This document shows, piece by piece, positions 43,481-53,634 of a stretch of DNA of 64,000 bases (the first letter of the stretch is position 1; the number at the start of each line of letters is the position of its first letter). The translations under genes were made by a program, and so were the position numbers. The stretch comes from Niabella soli DSM 19437 (GTDB lineage: Bacteria > Bacteroidota > Bacteroidia > Chitinophagales > Chitinophagaceae). Location of the stretch: assembly GCF_000243115.2 (NCBI RefSeq), contig NZ_CP007035.1, forward strand, positions 1,054,001 through 1,118,000, in the 5' to 3' direction. The notes under the pieces are model-generated. The model worked only from the letters and a program-made list of their open reading frames with translations. It searched no databases and was not told the origin of the DNA.

Positions 43481-43549
43481 TATTTTCTGGTTTTTATTTT
43501 CGGTTTCATCAAGCCAGGCTCCGCGGGTGACGGCATGACGTTGCTTTTC

Positions 43550-45868
43550 TTATTCTACTATAATCTCATCGCAAAACAACCAGGCAGGCTGTCCCTCGCC
43601 GGGATGCCCTTTGGGGCATTGCCCCAGGTTTTTCGCAGTAATGCGCAGGTACCGGAAAGAACGGACATCAAAACGCGCAGTAAAATCTTTGGTTTGCGCC
43701 GCCCTATCCGTTGCAGGTATGGTATTCTTTACGATGGCCAGTTCGGTGTAATGTGTTCCATCAGCCGACACTTCATATTTTACCCATTGCGGGAAAAAGA
43801 TCCACTGGCCATAACTTTGCAGGCAGCCCAGGGTTACACTGCCTGCTTCCACCGGTTTTTCAAAATCAATAGTAGCTACCAGGTCGCTACCATTAAATGC
43901 ATGCCATTGTTTGCCGGCATCCTTTGTACCCCGTAAACCATCCGTAAGCGTTGCCGGGCCGTTAGCCGGATAATATTTACTATAAGGTGTTGCATACTGT
44001 ACTGTTTTTCCGGTAGCCTTATTAAAGGTAAACACCTGTTGTGCCGGCCGCAGTTTTACCATGCTGTTATTGATCGCCAACCCTGCCTTTAATGTCATGG
44101 AGCGATCAATAGCTACAGGTTGCTCATAACGTTGGCTACCCGTACCGGGGTCCGTTCCGTCGGTTGTATAATAGATCACGCCCGCTTCATTTTCCGTTTC
44201 CATGCGCACTTTTAATTTACCGTTGTGAATTTCAGGCAGAATATCTACTTTGAAATTGCCTTTGGAATAACGGATCCCTTTTTGATCAAACCCCAACAAC
44301 TGAGGTTGCAATCGCTGGTTAAAGTTTTGCCAGTTACGGGATGCTTTGGGGCTCCATACCACTTCCGCCAGCGCCAGCATACGGGGCAGGATCATATATT
44401 CCACATGATCATAGGTCTGGATCTGTTCGGTCCACAAATTTGCCTGTGCCCCCAGTATATGTTTCGCTTCCCCTGCCTTTAATTCCACTGGGATGGGTTC
44501 ATAATTATATACCCGTTTTAAAGTGTTAAAGCCCCCGAAAGCCAATGGTTCTGTTTCCGGATCACCCTGGTAATGGTCGAAATACAATGGGGATCCCGGG
44601 CTCATCACCACATCGTGGTTCATCTGTGCTGCTTTGATGCCGCCGCTTTCACCACGCCAGCTCATCACCGTTGCTTCCGGGGCCAGGCCACCCTCCAGGA
44701 TCTCATCCCAGCCAATCAGCTTGCGTCCCTTGGCCAGCAGGAATTTTTCTATGCGCCGGATAAAATAACTTTGCAGCTCCTCCTCATTTTTTAACCCTTC
44801 TGATCGCATCCGGCGTTGACACCGCTCACAATGCTCCCAGGTGGTTTTGTCTACTTCGTCCCCGCCCACATGTATGTATTTGGAAGGGAACAAGTCCATC
44901 ACTTCTTTCAGAATATTTTGCAGGACTATAAAGGCGCTATCATTGCCCGGACAATAATTGGCGTGCGCTGTTCTTCCATAAAAACTACCCGGCTCATTAA
45001 AAGAAGCCGCGGGCGGTATGCAGGAATATTGGGGATAGGCTGCTAAAGCGGCTTCTGAATGCCCTGGCATTTCAATTTCCGGAACGATCGTAATATAGCG
45101 CTGTGCTGCATAAGCTACAATCTCTTTGATCTGCTCCTGTGTGTAATAACCGCCATAAGTGGCTTTACTGCGATCGGCATTGAATTGAATATCGGCCCAG
45201 TTCCATGGCTTGCCATAATCACTGATCCGCCATGCCGCCTGCTGCGTAAGCTTCGGATATTTTTTTATTTCGATACGCCAGCCGGCCCCATCTACCAAAT
45301 GCCAGTGAAACACGTTCATTTTATAAGCGGCCATCAGGTCGATAAATTCTTTGATCAATTCGGGGCCAAAAAAATGCCGGCTTACATCCAGCATCATGCC
45401 GCGCCAGGAGAAACGTGGGTAATCCAGTATTTCCATACAAGGGATCTGCAATGCCTGGTTGGTGCGGATGGCCGGAAGGGTCTGCAATAAAGACTGTACA
45501 CCATAAAACAATCCTTTTACCTGGTTGGCCTGTATGGTTATAGCTTCAGGTGTAACCGATATGCGGTAACCTTCGGCTCCTGCCTGGTCAACGGGCGCTA
45601 TCCGAAAACGGATCATTTTATTTTTAGCTGTACGCTTATTATTGATGTCATACCCACTGAGCTGTTTGATATAGTTGCTGAAATAGCGGGCCACATCAGC
45701 CACTGCTTTGTTACTGACCGGCACTTCGATGCGTGCGGTTTCGTCTAAAATAAATACGCCCGGTTGTAGCTGCAAACTTACCGGCTGCGGGATAATAGAT
45801 ACAGGCTGTTGGGCCTTTATGGATACTGATATCAATAGCAACACTGCCGTTACAATTCTGAATCGCAT
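43550..45868 (-). CDS. GH20 beta-N-acetylhexosaminidase
   Basis: 772 aa with signal peptide (MRFRIVTAVLLLISVSIKAQ). GH20b domain at ~20-145; the TIM barrel starts RFSWRGMMLDVSRHFFGP and contains NVFHWHLVDGAGWRIEIKKYP, ITIVPEIEMPGHSEA and the catalytic pair in IHVGGDEVDKTTW near residue 332. After the barrel a CHB_HEX_C domain (VIYYTTDGTDPGTG) and a discoidin-like module (ending AWLFCDEIIVE) follow. All catalytic residues are present. It would remove terminal beta-GlcNAc or GalNAc. It lies between the GH20-LamG and GH29 genes, all on the minus strand with gaps under 70 bp. Confidence 0.94.
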   Translation of the reverse strand: MRFRIVTAVLLLISVSIKAQQPVSIIPQPVSLQLQPGVFILDETARIEVPVSNKAVADVARYFSNYIKQLSGYDINNKRTAKNKMIRFRIAPVDQAGAEGYRISVTPEAITIQANQVKGLFYGVQSLLQTLPAIRTNQALQIPCMEILDYPRFSWRGMMLDVSRHFFGPELIKEFIDLMAAYKMNVFHWHLVDGAGWRIEIKKYPKLTQQAAWRISDYGKPWNWADIQFNADRSKATYGGYYTQEQIKEIVAYAAQRYITIVPEIEMPGHSEAALAAYPQYSCIPPAASFNEPGSFYGRTAHANYCPGNDSAFIVLQNILKEVMDLFPSKYIHVGGDEVDKTTWEHCERCQRRMRSEGLKNEEELQSYFIRRIEKFLLAKGRKLIGWDEILEGGLAPEATVMSWRGESGGIKAAQMNHDVVMSPGSPLYFDHYQGDPETEPLAFGGFNTLKRVYNYEPIPVELKAGEAKHILGAQANLWTEQIQTYDHVEYMILPRMLALAEVVWSPKASRNWQNFNQRLQPQLLGFDQKGIRYSKGNFKVDILPEIHNGKLKVRMETENEAGVIYYTTDGTDPGTGSQRYEQPVAIDRSMTLKAGLAINNSMVKLRPAQQVFTFNKATGKTVQYATPYSKYYPANGPATLTDGLRGTKDAGKQWHAFNGSDLVATIDFEKPVEAGSVTLGCLQSYGQWIFFPQWVKYEVSADGTHYTELAIVKNTIPATDRAAQTKDFTARFDVRSFRYLRITAKNLGQCPKGHPGEGQPAWLFCDEIIVE

Positions 45869-45927
45869 ATTCTTTTTATTAACTGATTCTGATCCCTGAT
45901 AAAAAAATTATCTTATAACAATTTTCG

Positions 45928-47256
45928 TTATTGCAGTCCCCCCTGCCCTTTATATAAGCTCACTGGTTTATCCAGCTTTACTTTTAAAACAGTAACATAT
46001 TTGTCACATGCCGCTTCGGGAACATTGATGTACACCAAACCGGGAATGGGGCTCCAGGATATCTTACCTACAATCTTTGGCTGCAACCGCGTACCCTTAC
46101 CTACTACCGTAACTTGTTCAATTTTATTTTTCAACCCTTTGATCATCACCGGGCCATTTTGTTTGCCGTGTAAAAATAGAAAGAGTGTACTGGAATCTTT
46201 TGAAAGTGTGGAAGGGCCATAGAAATGCCCCTGGGGCAGGCCACCTACCGTGTTAAAGATCGCTTCGCCGTTTCTTTTATTCCAGGCGCCCAGCTCTTTC
46301 AGGATATGGATCTGTTCTTCCGGGATCGTGCCATCTGCTTTGGGGCCCATATCCAGCAACAGGTTACCGCCATTTGCTACCGCATCCACAAAAATAGTAA
46401 TGATCTCGTACGGTGTTTTCCAATTATTATCATGATGAAAACCCCAGTTATCATTGCTGGTCATGCAAAGCTCCCACCAGTTATAATTCGGACGTGTAAC
46501 CGGAAAATTCTGCTCCGGAGTTTCATAATCACCCCAGCCCTGCAGCCGCCCGTTAATGATCGCATTGGGGTTACCCGACAAAATAATAGTGCGTACTTTT
46601 TGCGCCTCCCATTCTTCGGCGCTATGCTCCCAGTCGCCGTCGAACCACCACAGGTCCGGCTTAAATTTTTTATTGATCTCCTTTATTTGCCCCTGGAAAA
46701 AACTCCGGAAGCGGTTCCACCGGTCATAATCATTGGCCACCACATACCGGTTGCTGTCTTTCAAAAAGCCGGGGTAATTATCATCCGACCAGTCGATCAG
46801 CGAATAATAAGCGCCGCATTTGATATTGCGTTTACGCAATTCATCGAAAAAAGGCTGAATCATATCACGCCCGGCTGGAGTTTTCTTAACGATACTCCGG
46901 TCGTTGAGGTGCGTATCATACATGGCTACGCCATCATGATGTTTGGTTGTGATCACCGAATAACGGGCGCCGCTTTCCTGTATCAGATCTGCCCAAAAGG
47001 CCGGGTTATAATTTTTAAGGGTGAACCCCTTTAGTTGTTTCATATAATCGGCGTAGCTTATTTTCTTATTGTGAAAACTCCATGATTCATCAATGCCATT
47101 TACTGCATAAATGCCTGCATGAATAAAGATCCCCAGTTTGGCATCTGCAAACCAACCCATCTTTTGCCGGATCTCCGCCGGCGGTACATTTTTTTGGCCG
47201 AAGCTCACTTGTACGCTTATCCATGTACAAGCCATCAGCACTACTTTCTTTATCAT
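45928..47256 (-). CDS. GH29 alpha-L-fucosidase
   Basis: 442 aa with signal peptide (MIKKVVLMACTWISVQVSFG). The catalytic domain starts GWFADAKLGIFIHAGIYAVNG and has SVITTKHHDGVAMYDT, WSDDNYPG and the nucleophile region PDLWWFDGDWEH near residue 200, as in GH29. LLLDMGPKADGTIP is the conserved post-barrel block. A C-terminal beta domain follows. GH29 enzymes cleave alpha-1,3/1,4- (and some alpha-1,2-) fucose. It is 14 bp from the GH110 gene, a tight coupling that supports action on the same fucosylated, alpha-galactosylated glycan. Confidence 0.93.
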   Translation of the reverse strand: MIKKVVLMACTWISVQVSFGQKNVPPAEIRQKMGWFADAKLGIFIHAGIYAVNGIDESWSFHNKKISYADYMKQLKGFTLKNYNPAFWADLIQESGARYSVITTKHHDGVAMYDTHLNDRSIVKKTPAGRDMIQPFFDELRKRNIKCGAYYSLIDWSDDNYPGFLKDSNRYVVANDYDRWNRFRSFFQGQIKEINKKFKPDLWWFDGDWEHSAEEWEAQKVRTIILSGNPNAIINGRLQGWGDYETPEQNFPVTRPNYNWWELCMTSNDNWGFHHDNNWKTPYEIITIFVDAVANGGNLLLDMGPKADGTIPEEQIHILKELGAWNKRNGEAIFNTVGGLPQGHFYGPSTLSKDSSTLFLFLHGKQNGPVMIKGLKNKIEQVTVVGKGTRLQPKIVGKISWSPIPGLVYINVPEAACDKYVTVLKVKLDKPVSLYKGQGGLQ

Positions 47257-47270
47257 CTTTACAGATCGTT

Positions 47271-49094
47271 TTATTGATTGATTAATTTCCCATCTGTTTT
47301 TATCGCATCAGGGCTCATCCCTTTAATAATCACCTGGCTCAAACCTGCGGCCGTTAATTTATTTCTTAACACGGTTACGTTATTGCAGGCCGTAAGCCGA
47401 ATCGTAGCGCCTGCGCCTGGCGTGGTGCTAATCACATTCCCTGAAAACTGCAATCCCTCCACGCTACGGGCTGAAAGCACTTCGCCATTAATACTTTTAA
47501 ACAGGTTGCCGGTGATCCGGATATTATGATGCACATATTTCCCTGCCACCAATTGATGGTTCTCGGGAGCAATAGTTATCGCCCCGCTACCGTTATATCC
47601 GCATTCTTCAAACCGGTTATTGCGAATCGTTACATCCGTTACCGGGCCTGATTCAAACCAGTTGCCGGCATCATCGGCAATCAGTATGGGCGCCATCCCT
47701 GTATGATAGAACCGGTTATTTTCAATCACCACTTTTCGCCGGGAGGTCACCAAAATGCCTCTTGTATTGGTCCGTTCAAAACTGCTGTTCGTGATCCGGA
47801 CTTCGGGTGTCCAGGTAAGGTTCTCTATACACGATCCTCTTTTTATTCCCTCCGGGAGCGCCCCTTTTAATTCCAGTTCCATTTCCCGGGAGTTAATCAA
47901 CCGTGCGGATCTTAATACCGCTGCACCCTGCGGCAACAGGGTTTGCGGATTGATAAAAGCGATGCTGTCATTTTTGAAGAAGGCAGGAAAGCCATAAGTT
48001 TGATGATGCATAAACCGCACGGTTAATTTTCCCCCTGCATTTATGCCGGTTATCTGCAGGTGCGTGCCATGCACATTCACCGGGTCATCATGCGATCCTG
48101 ATGTCCGGCAACTATCAATTATCACTTTCCCCCGGCAGCCGGAGAAATGAAAACAGTCGGCAAAGGCCGCAATGATCCTTCCGCTTCCCGGGCGGGGCGC
48201 TACGGTTACACGACGTAATGTGATATTTTCAGCAAACTGGGAAACAATACCCAGCCCATGCATATAATGCATGCGAACATCGTATAATACCACATCCCGG
48301 CTCTGCTCAATAAAACCGCCGCAGTTGTCGCGATAAGGATCCCGTATCGTCAATATATCGCCTGCTTTATAAAGCTCCTTTTTAAACATCCCTTCAAACA
48401 CAACGGTATTGACCGCAGTTTGCCGGGCCTTTGCTTCCATCAAAGGGGCCGCGGTGCTATAACGCAGTTGATCAGCAAGAGCATCAAATAGGATGGTGTG
48501 AAATTTCCGGGTTTCCCATCCTTCCCCATAAAACACCAGTTTCCCGTTGTCGATCGTAAAGCGGGAGTCCGGGTGCATCCTGGCTTCTATACGGTTTTCG
48601 CTTACCCGGATCATTTTCAGCTCACTCATGGTAGGACGCTCGTAATCAAATGCTATATTTTGTATCCGGATGTTATGACTTTTCAATAAAGCAAACGAAA
48701 TCATTTTCCCATGCAACATTATTAAACTTCCCTTTCCGTCGATCGTGAGGTTGTTGTGGTCTTCCAGTAAGAAGGCAATGTGTTTTATTTTACTTAGTGA
48801 ATCATTTTCTGTGCAGTTTGAAATATATAATTCCCTTGCCGCAGCGCCTTCCGGCCAAACATCAATGCGTCCGGGTGGCAGCACCAATACTGATGATGCA
48901 TATTGCCGGCAGGCCTCAAGGGCTCGTTGTAGTGCAGGCGCCGCGTTCTGATGGCTATTGGCTTTTACGCCATAATCGACCGCGCGGATTACAACCGGGG
49001 ATTGCGCCGATGCGTGTGCAAAAAATAAAATGCACAATGACAAGCCACATCCGCGGAACCACCAACCACGTGTCAACCCTGTAAATAGCTGCAT
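47271..49094 (-). CDS. GH110 alpha-1,3-galactosidase
   Basis: 607 aa secreted parallel beta-helix enzyme. After a signal region (ending FFAHASAQ) it has AVDYGVKANSHQNAAPALQRA, the pectate-lyase-like start of the helix, then repeated beta-helix coils. Diagnostic GH110 blocks are DCFHFSGCRGKVIIDSC and SGSHDDPVNVHGTHL (near residue 330), the latter carrying the catalytic aspartates. GH110 enzymes remove terminal alpha-1,3-linked galactose, from branched blood group B and in some subfamilies also from linear alpha-Gal epitopes. Length is typical. I cannot tell which subfamily this is. It is followed 14 bp later by the fucosidase gene. Confidence 0.85.
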   Translation of the reverse strand: MQLFTGLTRGWWFRGCGLSLCILFFAHASAQSPVVIRAVDYGVKANSHQNAAPALQRALEACRQYASSVLVLPPGRIDVWPEGAAARELYISNCTENDSLSKIKHIAFLLEDHNNLTIDGKGSLIMLHGKMISFALLKSHNIRIQNIAFDYERPTMSELKMIRVSENRIEARMHPDSRFTIDNGKLVFYGEGWETRKFHTILFDALADQLRYSTAAPLMEAKARQTAVNTVVFEGMFKKELYKAGDILTIRDPYRDNCGGFIEQSRDVVLYDVRMHYMHGLGIVSQFAENITLRRVTVAPRPGSGRIIAAFADCFHFSGCRGKVIIDSCRTSGSHDDPVNVHGTHLQITGINAGGKLTVRFMHHQTYGFPAFFKNDSIAFINPQTLLPQGAAVLRSARLINSREMELELKGALPEGIKRGSCIENLTWTPEVRITNSSFERTNTRGILVTSRRKVVIENNRFYHTGMAPILIADDAGNWFESGPVTDVTIRNNRFEECGYNGSGAITIAPENHQLVAGKYVHHNIRITGNLFKSINGEVLSARSVEGLQFSGNVISTTPGAGATIRLTACNNVTVLRNKLTAAGLSQVIIKGMSPDAIKTDGKLINQ

Positions 49095-49201
49095 CTTCCA
49101 AATATAATTTTATTTGCCTCAAGATATTAATGCAACCGATTGCATCGATCTGTTATGCTGCTGATAATAAGCAATTTATTATTTGCAACTACATATATCC
49201 A

Positions 49202-51514
49202 TTAGAATGCCGGTCGCAATTTTCCAGCATTATCAATATCCACTTTAGTTACTTTCCCCGGCTCTATAGTTACCTTAGGCCAATTTACAAATGCAGTATA
49301 AGATAGCGGGGTTTGCGCCTGGTTGCTTGTTTCTGCAAAAATGGCCACGCTTGCGGTATACTTTGTTTTATTGGTTATTGCCAGCGTAACCCCGGCTTTG
49401 CCTGTTTTTATAATCCGTGCTTCCACGTGATCAAACACCTGTACCTTTTTAGTATCTGTCTGCGCATAAATGCCCGGCAATTCCAAAGCCATTAGGACGC
49501 CGTTAGTTTCCGTCCATGAATTACGGGTATTAATAAAATTACCGATAGCATCTTTCCCTTCGGCATCGCTGGGTTGTATCCGTTCCATACTGCTACCTGT
49601 CAAATTGTTGGTGGTAATATGAACCGGAGGAATATTTACGGCTTCCGCCTGGGCGTGCTGAATATCGCCGATCAGGTCTGCATACAACGGGTTACTTGTA
49701 GCCCGGTACAGTTTAAACAAATAATCCCCGGAAGCCGTACAGATACCCGGCGCCGCATGTTTGTTCTGAATGCTGGCCCATACGGCGCCTGCCATATGAC
49801 TGCCCAGCTTCCCGATCTGACTTTGTGGAGGGAAAACTGCATCATAAGACAGGGTCCAGGTTGCGGCCAAGGCAGCAGTAACCTCCGCTTTTTTTAACCA
49901 GCTTTTATCGCCCGTATAAGAATAAAGGGCCATCAGTGATTCCAAAAAGCCAAAGGCCGACTCGGAATTGGCGTCCATCGAAATATCTCCGCAATCACCG
50001 CCTGTAAGGCCTTGTTGCACTACATCCCTGTTATAATAATAGTTTGCGGATGCTTCTGCCACTTTTAAAAACCGGGGATTATGAAAATAACCTGATGCCA
50101 GTGCCAGGCCCGCTGGCGCTATCGCCCCGGCTGTAGAATTGAATACGGCAATTTCGCCTGTTTCCGGTACGATATACTGTCCGAACTGCCCATTTTTTTC
50201 CCAGGTATTTACAAATGCCCGGGCAAGCTTTTGCGCCGCCGCTTCCCATTCGGGTTTTATCATTTTCTGGAACCCCTGTGCTTTAAATAACAAAAGATGC
50301 TTTATCAGCCAAAGCAAGGCATCACTGTTCTTACGCACCATTGCCTGTACCGCCGGGAACGCAGGATTCATTTTTTCCGGGCGTATGGCCCCATCCGCAG
50401 TAATGCCTCCGTAAAAATAACCGCTTTTTCCCTGTAGCTTATTTATTACAAAATCCAGTTCCCGGCCCACCCGCTCCCGCTCCTTTTTATTGTTCAGCGC
50501 CAGCATGGGGTACGTGTTCATCATCCCGCTTACCCATCCTAACTGAAAGTCTTTGCTGTTCTCCGGAAGGTAATAACTGCCTGCCGGAAATTCTCTGAAA
50601 TTATTGCTGGTAATAGTTGTGGCAAGGCCCGCATAATAACTCATCGGCAGCCAGCTACGCGGTTGGTTTTTCCCGGTAATATCTTTACGATGCTGCATAA
50701 AAAACATCAGCAGCTCCGGGATTCCGGTGGTGTTGATCACAAATAAACGCAGGTGCAGGGTCAGGCTGTCGCCCGCTTTCCAGTCAGGGGCTTTATCACC
50801 ACTGCGATGAAAATCACCAAAACCCGGTGCCGTTTGGCGCATTGCAGGCGCCGTAACGATAAAGCTGCTTTGTGTTTGTTCTTTATTTTCAGTAATGGTA
50901 AGTCCATGATTCCCGTATTGAGAACACTGATCCGTTAACAGCACCAAACTTTTTCCGGATGCGGGGGCAAAGAAACACATGGCAGGGGTGGCCGCATTCC
51001 CTGTTTGTAATTCAACTACTGACGCCCGGTTCTTTTCAATAGCCAGGCGTGGATCATTAGATATGGTTAAGGGTACCTTGGGATTGTAATACATTTCCTT
51101 TGGATAATCCGGATTATAACCATTACCGATAGACGGATAGCGGTTGCCATTATAGAGTATGGCCGGCACCAAAACATAATTATTCCGGCTCCACCGGTTA
51201 AAATTAACTGCAATGCTGACTGCAGTTTGTGCCGACTGTCCCTGTTCCAGTATAAAGGTCGCCGACAGATCCATTGCCGCCGGTTGCCCCAGCACCCTGT
51301 TGGTTTTTATATGGAGTTGCCACCCCTTTGGCAGGCGTTGTTGATCATTAGCGGCAACCGTTTCTATCAGATCGGTACCGCGGTATTTTTTTACCGCGGC
51401 TTCTATATGCCCGCCAAAAGGCGCCAGTATGCGGTCAATATCCTTTAGTGATTGCGCTTCCGAACAAACCGCTGCCAATATCAGTAATATTATTATCGCA
51501 AAAAATCGTTTCAT
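49202..51514 (-). CDS. Secreted protein of unknown family, probable (alpha/alpha)6 glycan-active enzyme
   Basis: 770 aa from the ATG at 51514 (MKRFFAIIILLILAAVCSEAQ signal). Residues ~25-270 look beta-rich (ATFILEQGQSAQTAVSIAVN, VLVPAILYNGNRYPSIGNGY). Residues ~290-660 are helical with repeated aromatic/acidic segments: YYAGLATTITSNNFREFPAG, GYFYGGITADGA, SDALLWLIKHLLLFKAQGF, CGDISMDANSESAFGFLESL and SHMAGAVWASIQNKHAAPGI. This resembles an alpha/alpha-toroid glycosidase or lyase, with a C-terminal beta domain. I do not recognise a CAZy family. Placement between GH97 and GH110 genes makes a role on the PUL substrate likely. Confidence 0.6.
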   Translation of the reverse strand: MKRFFAIIILLILAAVCSEAQSLKDIDRILAPFGGHIEAAVKKYRGTDLIETVAANDQQRLPKGWQLHIKTNRVLGQPAAMDLSATFILEQGQSAQTAVSIAVNFNRWSRNNYVLVPAILYNGNRYPSIGNGYNPDYPKEMYYNPKVPLTISNDPRLAIEKNRASVVELQTGNAATPAMCFFAPASGKSLVLLTDQCSQYGNHGLTITENKEQTQSSFIVTAPAMRQTAPGFGDFHRSGDKAPDWKAGDSLTLHLRLFVINTTGIPELLMFFMQHRKDITGKNQPRSWLPMSYYAGLATTITSNNFREFPAGSYYLPENSKDFQLGWVSGMMNTYPMLALNNKKERERVGRELDFVINKLQGKSGYFYGGITADGAIRPEKMNPAFPAVQAMVRKNSDALLWLIKHLLLFKAQGFQKMIKPEWEAAAQKLARAFVNTWEKNGQFGQYIVPETGEIAVFNSTAGAIAPAGLALASGYFHNPRFLKVAEASANYYYNRDVVQQGLTGGDCGDISMDANSESAFGFLESLMALYSYTGDKSWLKKAEVTAALAATWTLSYDAVFPPQSQIGKLGSHMAGAVWASIQNKHAAPGICTASGDYLFKLYRATSNPLYADLIGDIQHAQAEAVNIPPVHITTNNLTGSSMERIQPSDAEGKDAIGNFINTRNSWTETNGVLMALELPGIYAQTDTKKVQVFDHVEARIIKTGKAGVTLAITNKTKYTASVAIFAETSNQAQTPLSYTAFVNWPKVTIEPGKVTKVDIDNAGKLRPAF

Positions 51515-51556
51515 CAAAAAGTATGTCATTATAATAATTGCAAGGCCCCATATTAT

Positions 51557-51607
51557 CGTGAGAAGTGAGACGACAAGCGTAAGTTTTTTACATTTGATAT
51601 TTCACGA
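51557..51607. repeat. TCGTGARAAGTRARACGACAA repeat, copy 1
   Basis: TCGTGAGAAGTGAGACGACA, a ~25-bp AT-rich middle, then ATTTCACGA. A second copy at 58470-58540 has the same ends with a different middle, and CATTTCACGA occurs again near 32570. Confidence 0.5.
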
Positions 51608-51634
51608 ATAATGTAACACTAAATTCTCTATACA

Positions 51635-53515
51635 TTAATTAGCCGGCCGGATCCAGATCGCCTGTCCTCCGGAAGGAAGCAAACGGGCATCCAGTTTAGT
51701 TGTTGCATCAACTGTAATTTTTTTTATGGACATTTTAGTACGTACGGGCGAAGCCGGATCATCATAATAAATGGAAGCGGTATATTGTTTACCCGGTTCC
51801 AGGAAGGAGCAATTGACGGTAATGTTCCGGGTATCATCATTTGTAATGCTTCCTACAAACCATTCCTTTTTACTTCTGCGGGCAATCGTTACGTACTGGC
51901 CGATTTGTCCGTCCAGAACTTTCGTATCATCCCATACAGTGGGTACGCGGTCAAAAAATTCCAGTTCGGGTTCGTCTTTTGAGTCTTCGGGCTTATCATA
52001 CCAATACATAAACTGCAACGGGCTGTAATAAACCACCGATAGCGCCATTTGATGACCGGAAGTAGTTTTAAGCACCCGGGCATTCAACGTTTCAGCCAGC
52101 TTTGGCTTTAACTCCGGCCGGTGATAATAACAGATCGTATAATCTGCAGCGCCTGCCAAAAAACGGGTAAAGGGTAACACCGTATTATGCGTTGCATCCG
52201 GCATCTCTTCATTACCTCTTATCCCTTCCTGCGTCATCAGGTTCGGATAGGTTCTGCTAAAACCGGTAGGCCGGTATTCATCGTGAATGTCTACCATCAG
52301 ATGATGCTGCGCACATTTCCTCACTGCTTCATGCAACCAGCTCGTCCATTTAAAGGAGCCTACATTTACAAAACCAAACTTGATACCTGCAACGCCCCAT
52401 TTTTCATACAGCGGCAATAGCACGTCCAGTTGTTTTGCCAGGGCGATCTGGTTCACGTAAAGCAATACGCCAATGCCTTTTTGTGTTGCATAAGCGATGA
52501 CCTGTGGCAAATCCAGGTCATTTTTGGGATTACGCTTCGGATCTACGTTCACTTTGGTTGCGTCCGCTGCCGAATCGTATTCATGCCCGTACCAGCCGGC
52601 ATCAAAATGAATATATTGCAAGTGTCTTTTCACCGCAAAATCCACCAGGGCTTTCGCTCCGCTTGTAGAAAGCGTTATCTCCCGCATTACTTTCCCGGGT
52701 TTGATCCAGTTGGTGTTTTTAATGGCGCAAGGTGGATTCAGATTTAACAACAGGTCATCATGTTGCAAAAGCTGGGTGGGCTTTTCGGCGATCATAATCA
52801 CCCGCCAGGGGGTAGCAAAAGGTGTTGGCAATTGTACTTTATCGAACATAGCACAGGCAATCGTGTTCGGTTGCGCCGGATCCAGTACAAATTTCGTCCG
52901 GCAATAATCCACTACTGCTGCTTCCGCCAATGCGGCATACAGTCCGTTTTTTAATTGCAGTGTCAACGGACGTTCGGCCTGTCCCGGCCATTTGCTCAAT
53001 GGCAACAACTGGTAGCTTCCCTGCGCGTGATCGGTAAACCAGGCGCGGGTTCCCTCAGGAAGCGTAAACTCCGTAAAATCTTTGCTTATACTAATTATCG
53101 GGGCGCCGCTGTTGCCGTGGGGAAAGTTATAGCGAAACGCGAGGCCTTCGTTATAGGCCCGTACCTCCAGCAGCATGGTTTGCGAAGCGCCCTCTTTTTT
53201 TCTGAAGCTAAAGATCTTCGCCTGGTACCGGTCGCGCACCCGGCTTCGTTCCCCGTAAACGGGCGTCCACCAACTATCCTGTGAAAACGACCGGGTGGAA
53301 TAGCGCTCCAGGCCTTCCTGCCAGTTTTCCACTCCCATTGCTGAACGTTGAACGATATCCTTTCCATTATAAGATATCGAATAGCTGATGCGCCCCTCCT
53401 CATTTACAAAAAGACTGAATACTGTTTTGCCGTCCGGAGACTTTAATACGGACTGGGCAAAAGACGATAGTGCTGTACTCATTAATAAAAAAAGAAAAAT
53501 AATTTTGTTTTGCAT
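51635..53515 (-). CDS. GH97 family alpha-glycosidase (alpha-galactosidase or alpha-glucosidase)
   Basis: 626 aa from the ATG at 53515 (MQNKIIFLFLLMSTALSSFAQ signal); the frame extends 35 codons upstream but that part does not look like a leader. The N-terminal beta-supersandwich (residues ~22-270) begins VLKSPDGKTVFSLFVNEEGR. The barrel has YIHFDAGWYGHEYD, GVAGIKFGFVN, MVDIHDEYRPTGFSRTYPN (near residue 400) and EGIRGNEEMPDATHN. GH97 contains inverting alpha-glucosidases like SusB and retaining alpha-galactosidases; the Asp-rich rather than Glu-rich barrel motifs and the GH110 context favour alpha-galactosidase, as inference. Confidence 0.88.
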   Translation of the reverse strand: MQNKIIFLFLLMSTALSSFAQSVLKSPDGKTVFSLFVNEEGRISYSISYNGKDIVQRSAMGVENWQEGLERYSTRSFSQDSWWTPVYGERSRVRDRYQAKIFSFRKKEGASQTMLLEVRAYNEGLAFRYNFPHGNSGAPIISISKDFTEFTLPEGTRAWFTDHAQGSYQLLPLSKWPGQAERPLTLQLKNGLYAALAEAAVVDYCRTKFVLDPAQPNTIACAMFDKVQLPTPFATPWRVIMIAEKPTQLLQHDDLLLNLNPPCAIKNTNWIKPGKVMREITLSTSGAKALVDFAVKRHLQYIHFDAGWYGHEYDSAADATKVNVDPKRNPKNDLDLPQVIAYATQKGIGVLLYVNQIALAKQLDVLLPLYEKWGVAGIKFGFVNVGSFKWTSWLHEAVRKCAQHHLMVDIHDEYRPTGFSRTYPNLMTQEGIRGNEEMPDATHNTVLPFTRFLAGAADYTICYYHRPELKPKLAETLNARVLKTTSGHQMALSVVYYSPLQFMYWYDKPEDSKDEPELEFFDRVPTVWDDTKVLDGQIGQYVTIARRSKKEWFVGSITNDDTRNITVNCSFLEPGKQYTASIYYDDPASPVRTKMSIKKITVDATTKLDARLLPSGGQAIWIRPAN

Positions 53516-53634
53516 TGCTTTGTTTTGTAAGTAACGAACGCTATTTCCATTTAAACAGTAAAATAAACTCTTTTGAGCCGCCCTGTGAAACTTCCGGTTT
53601 CGTAGTAATAAGCGATACAATTTACGAAGCGCTG

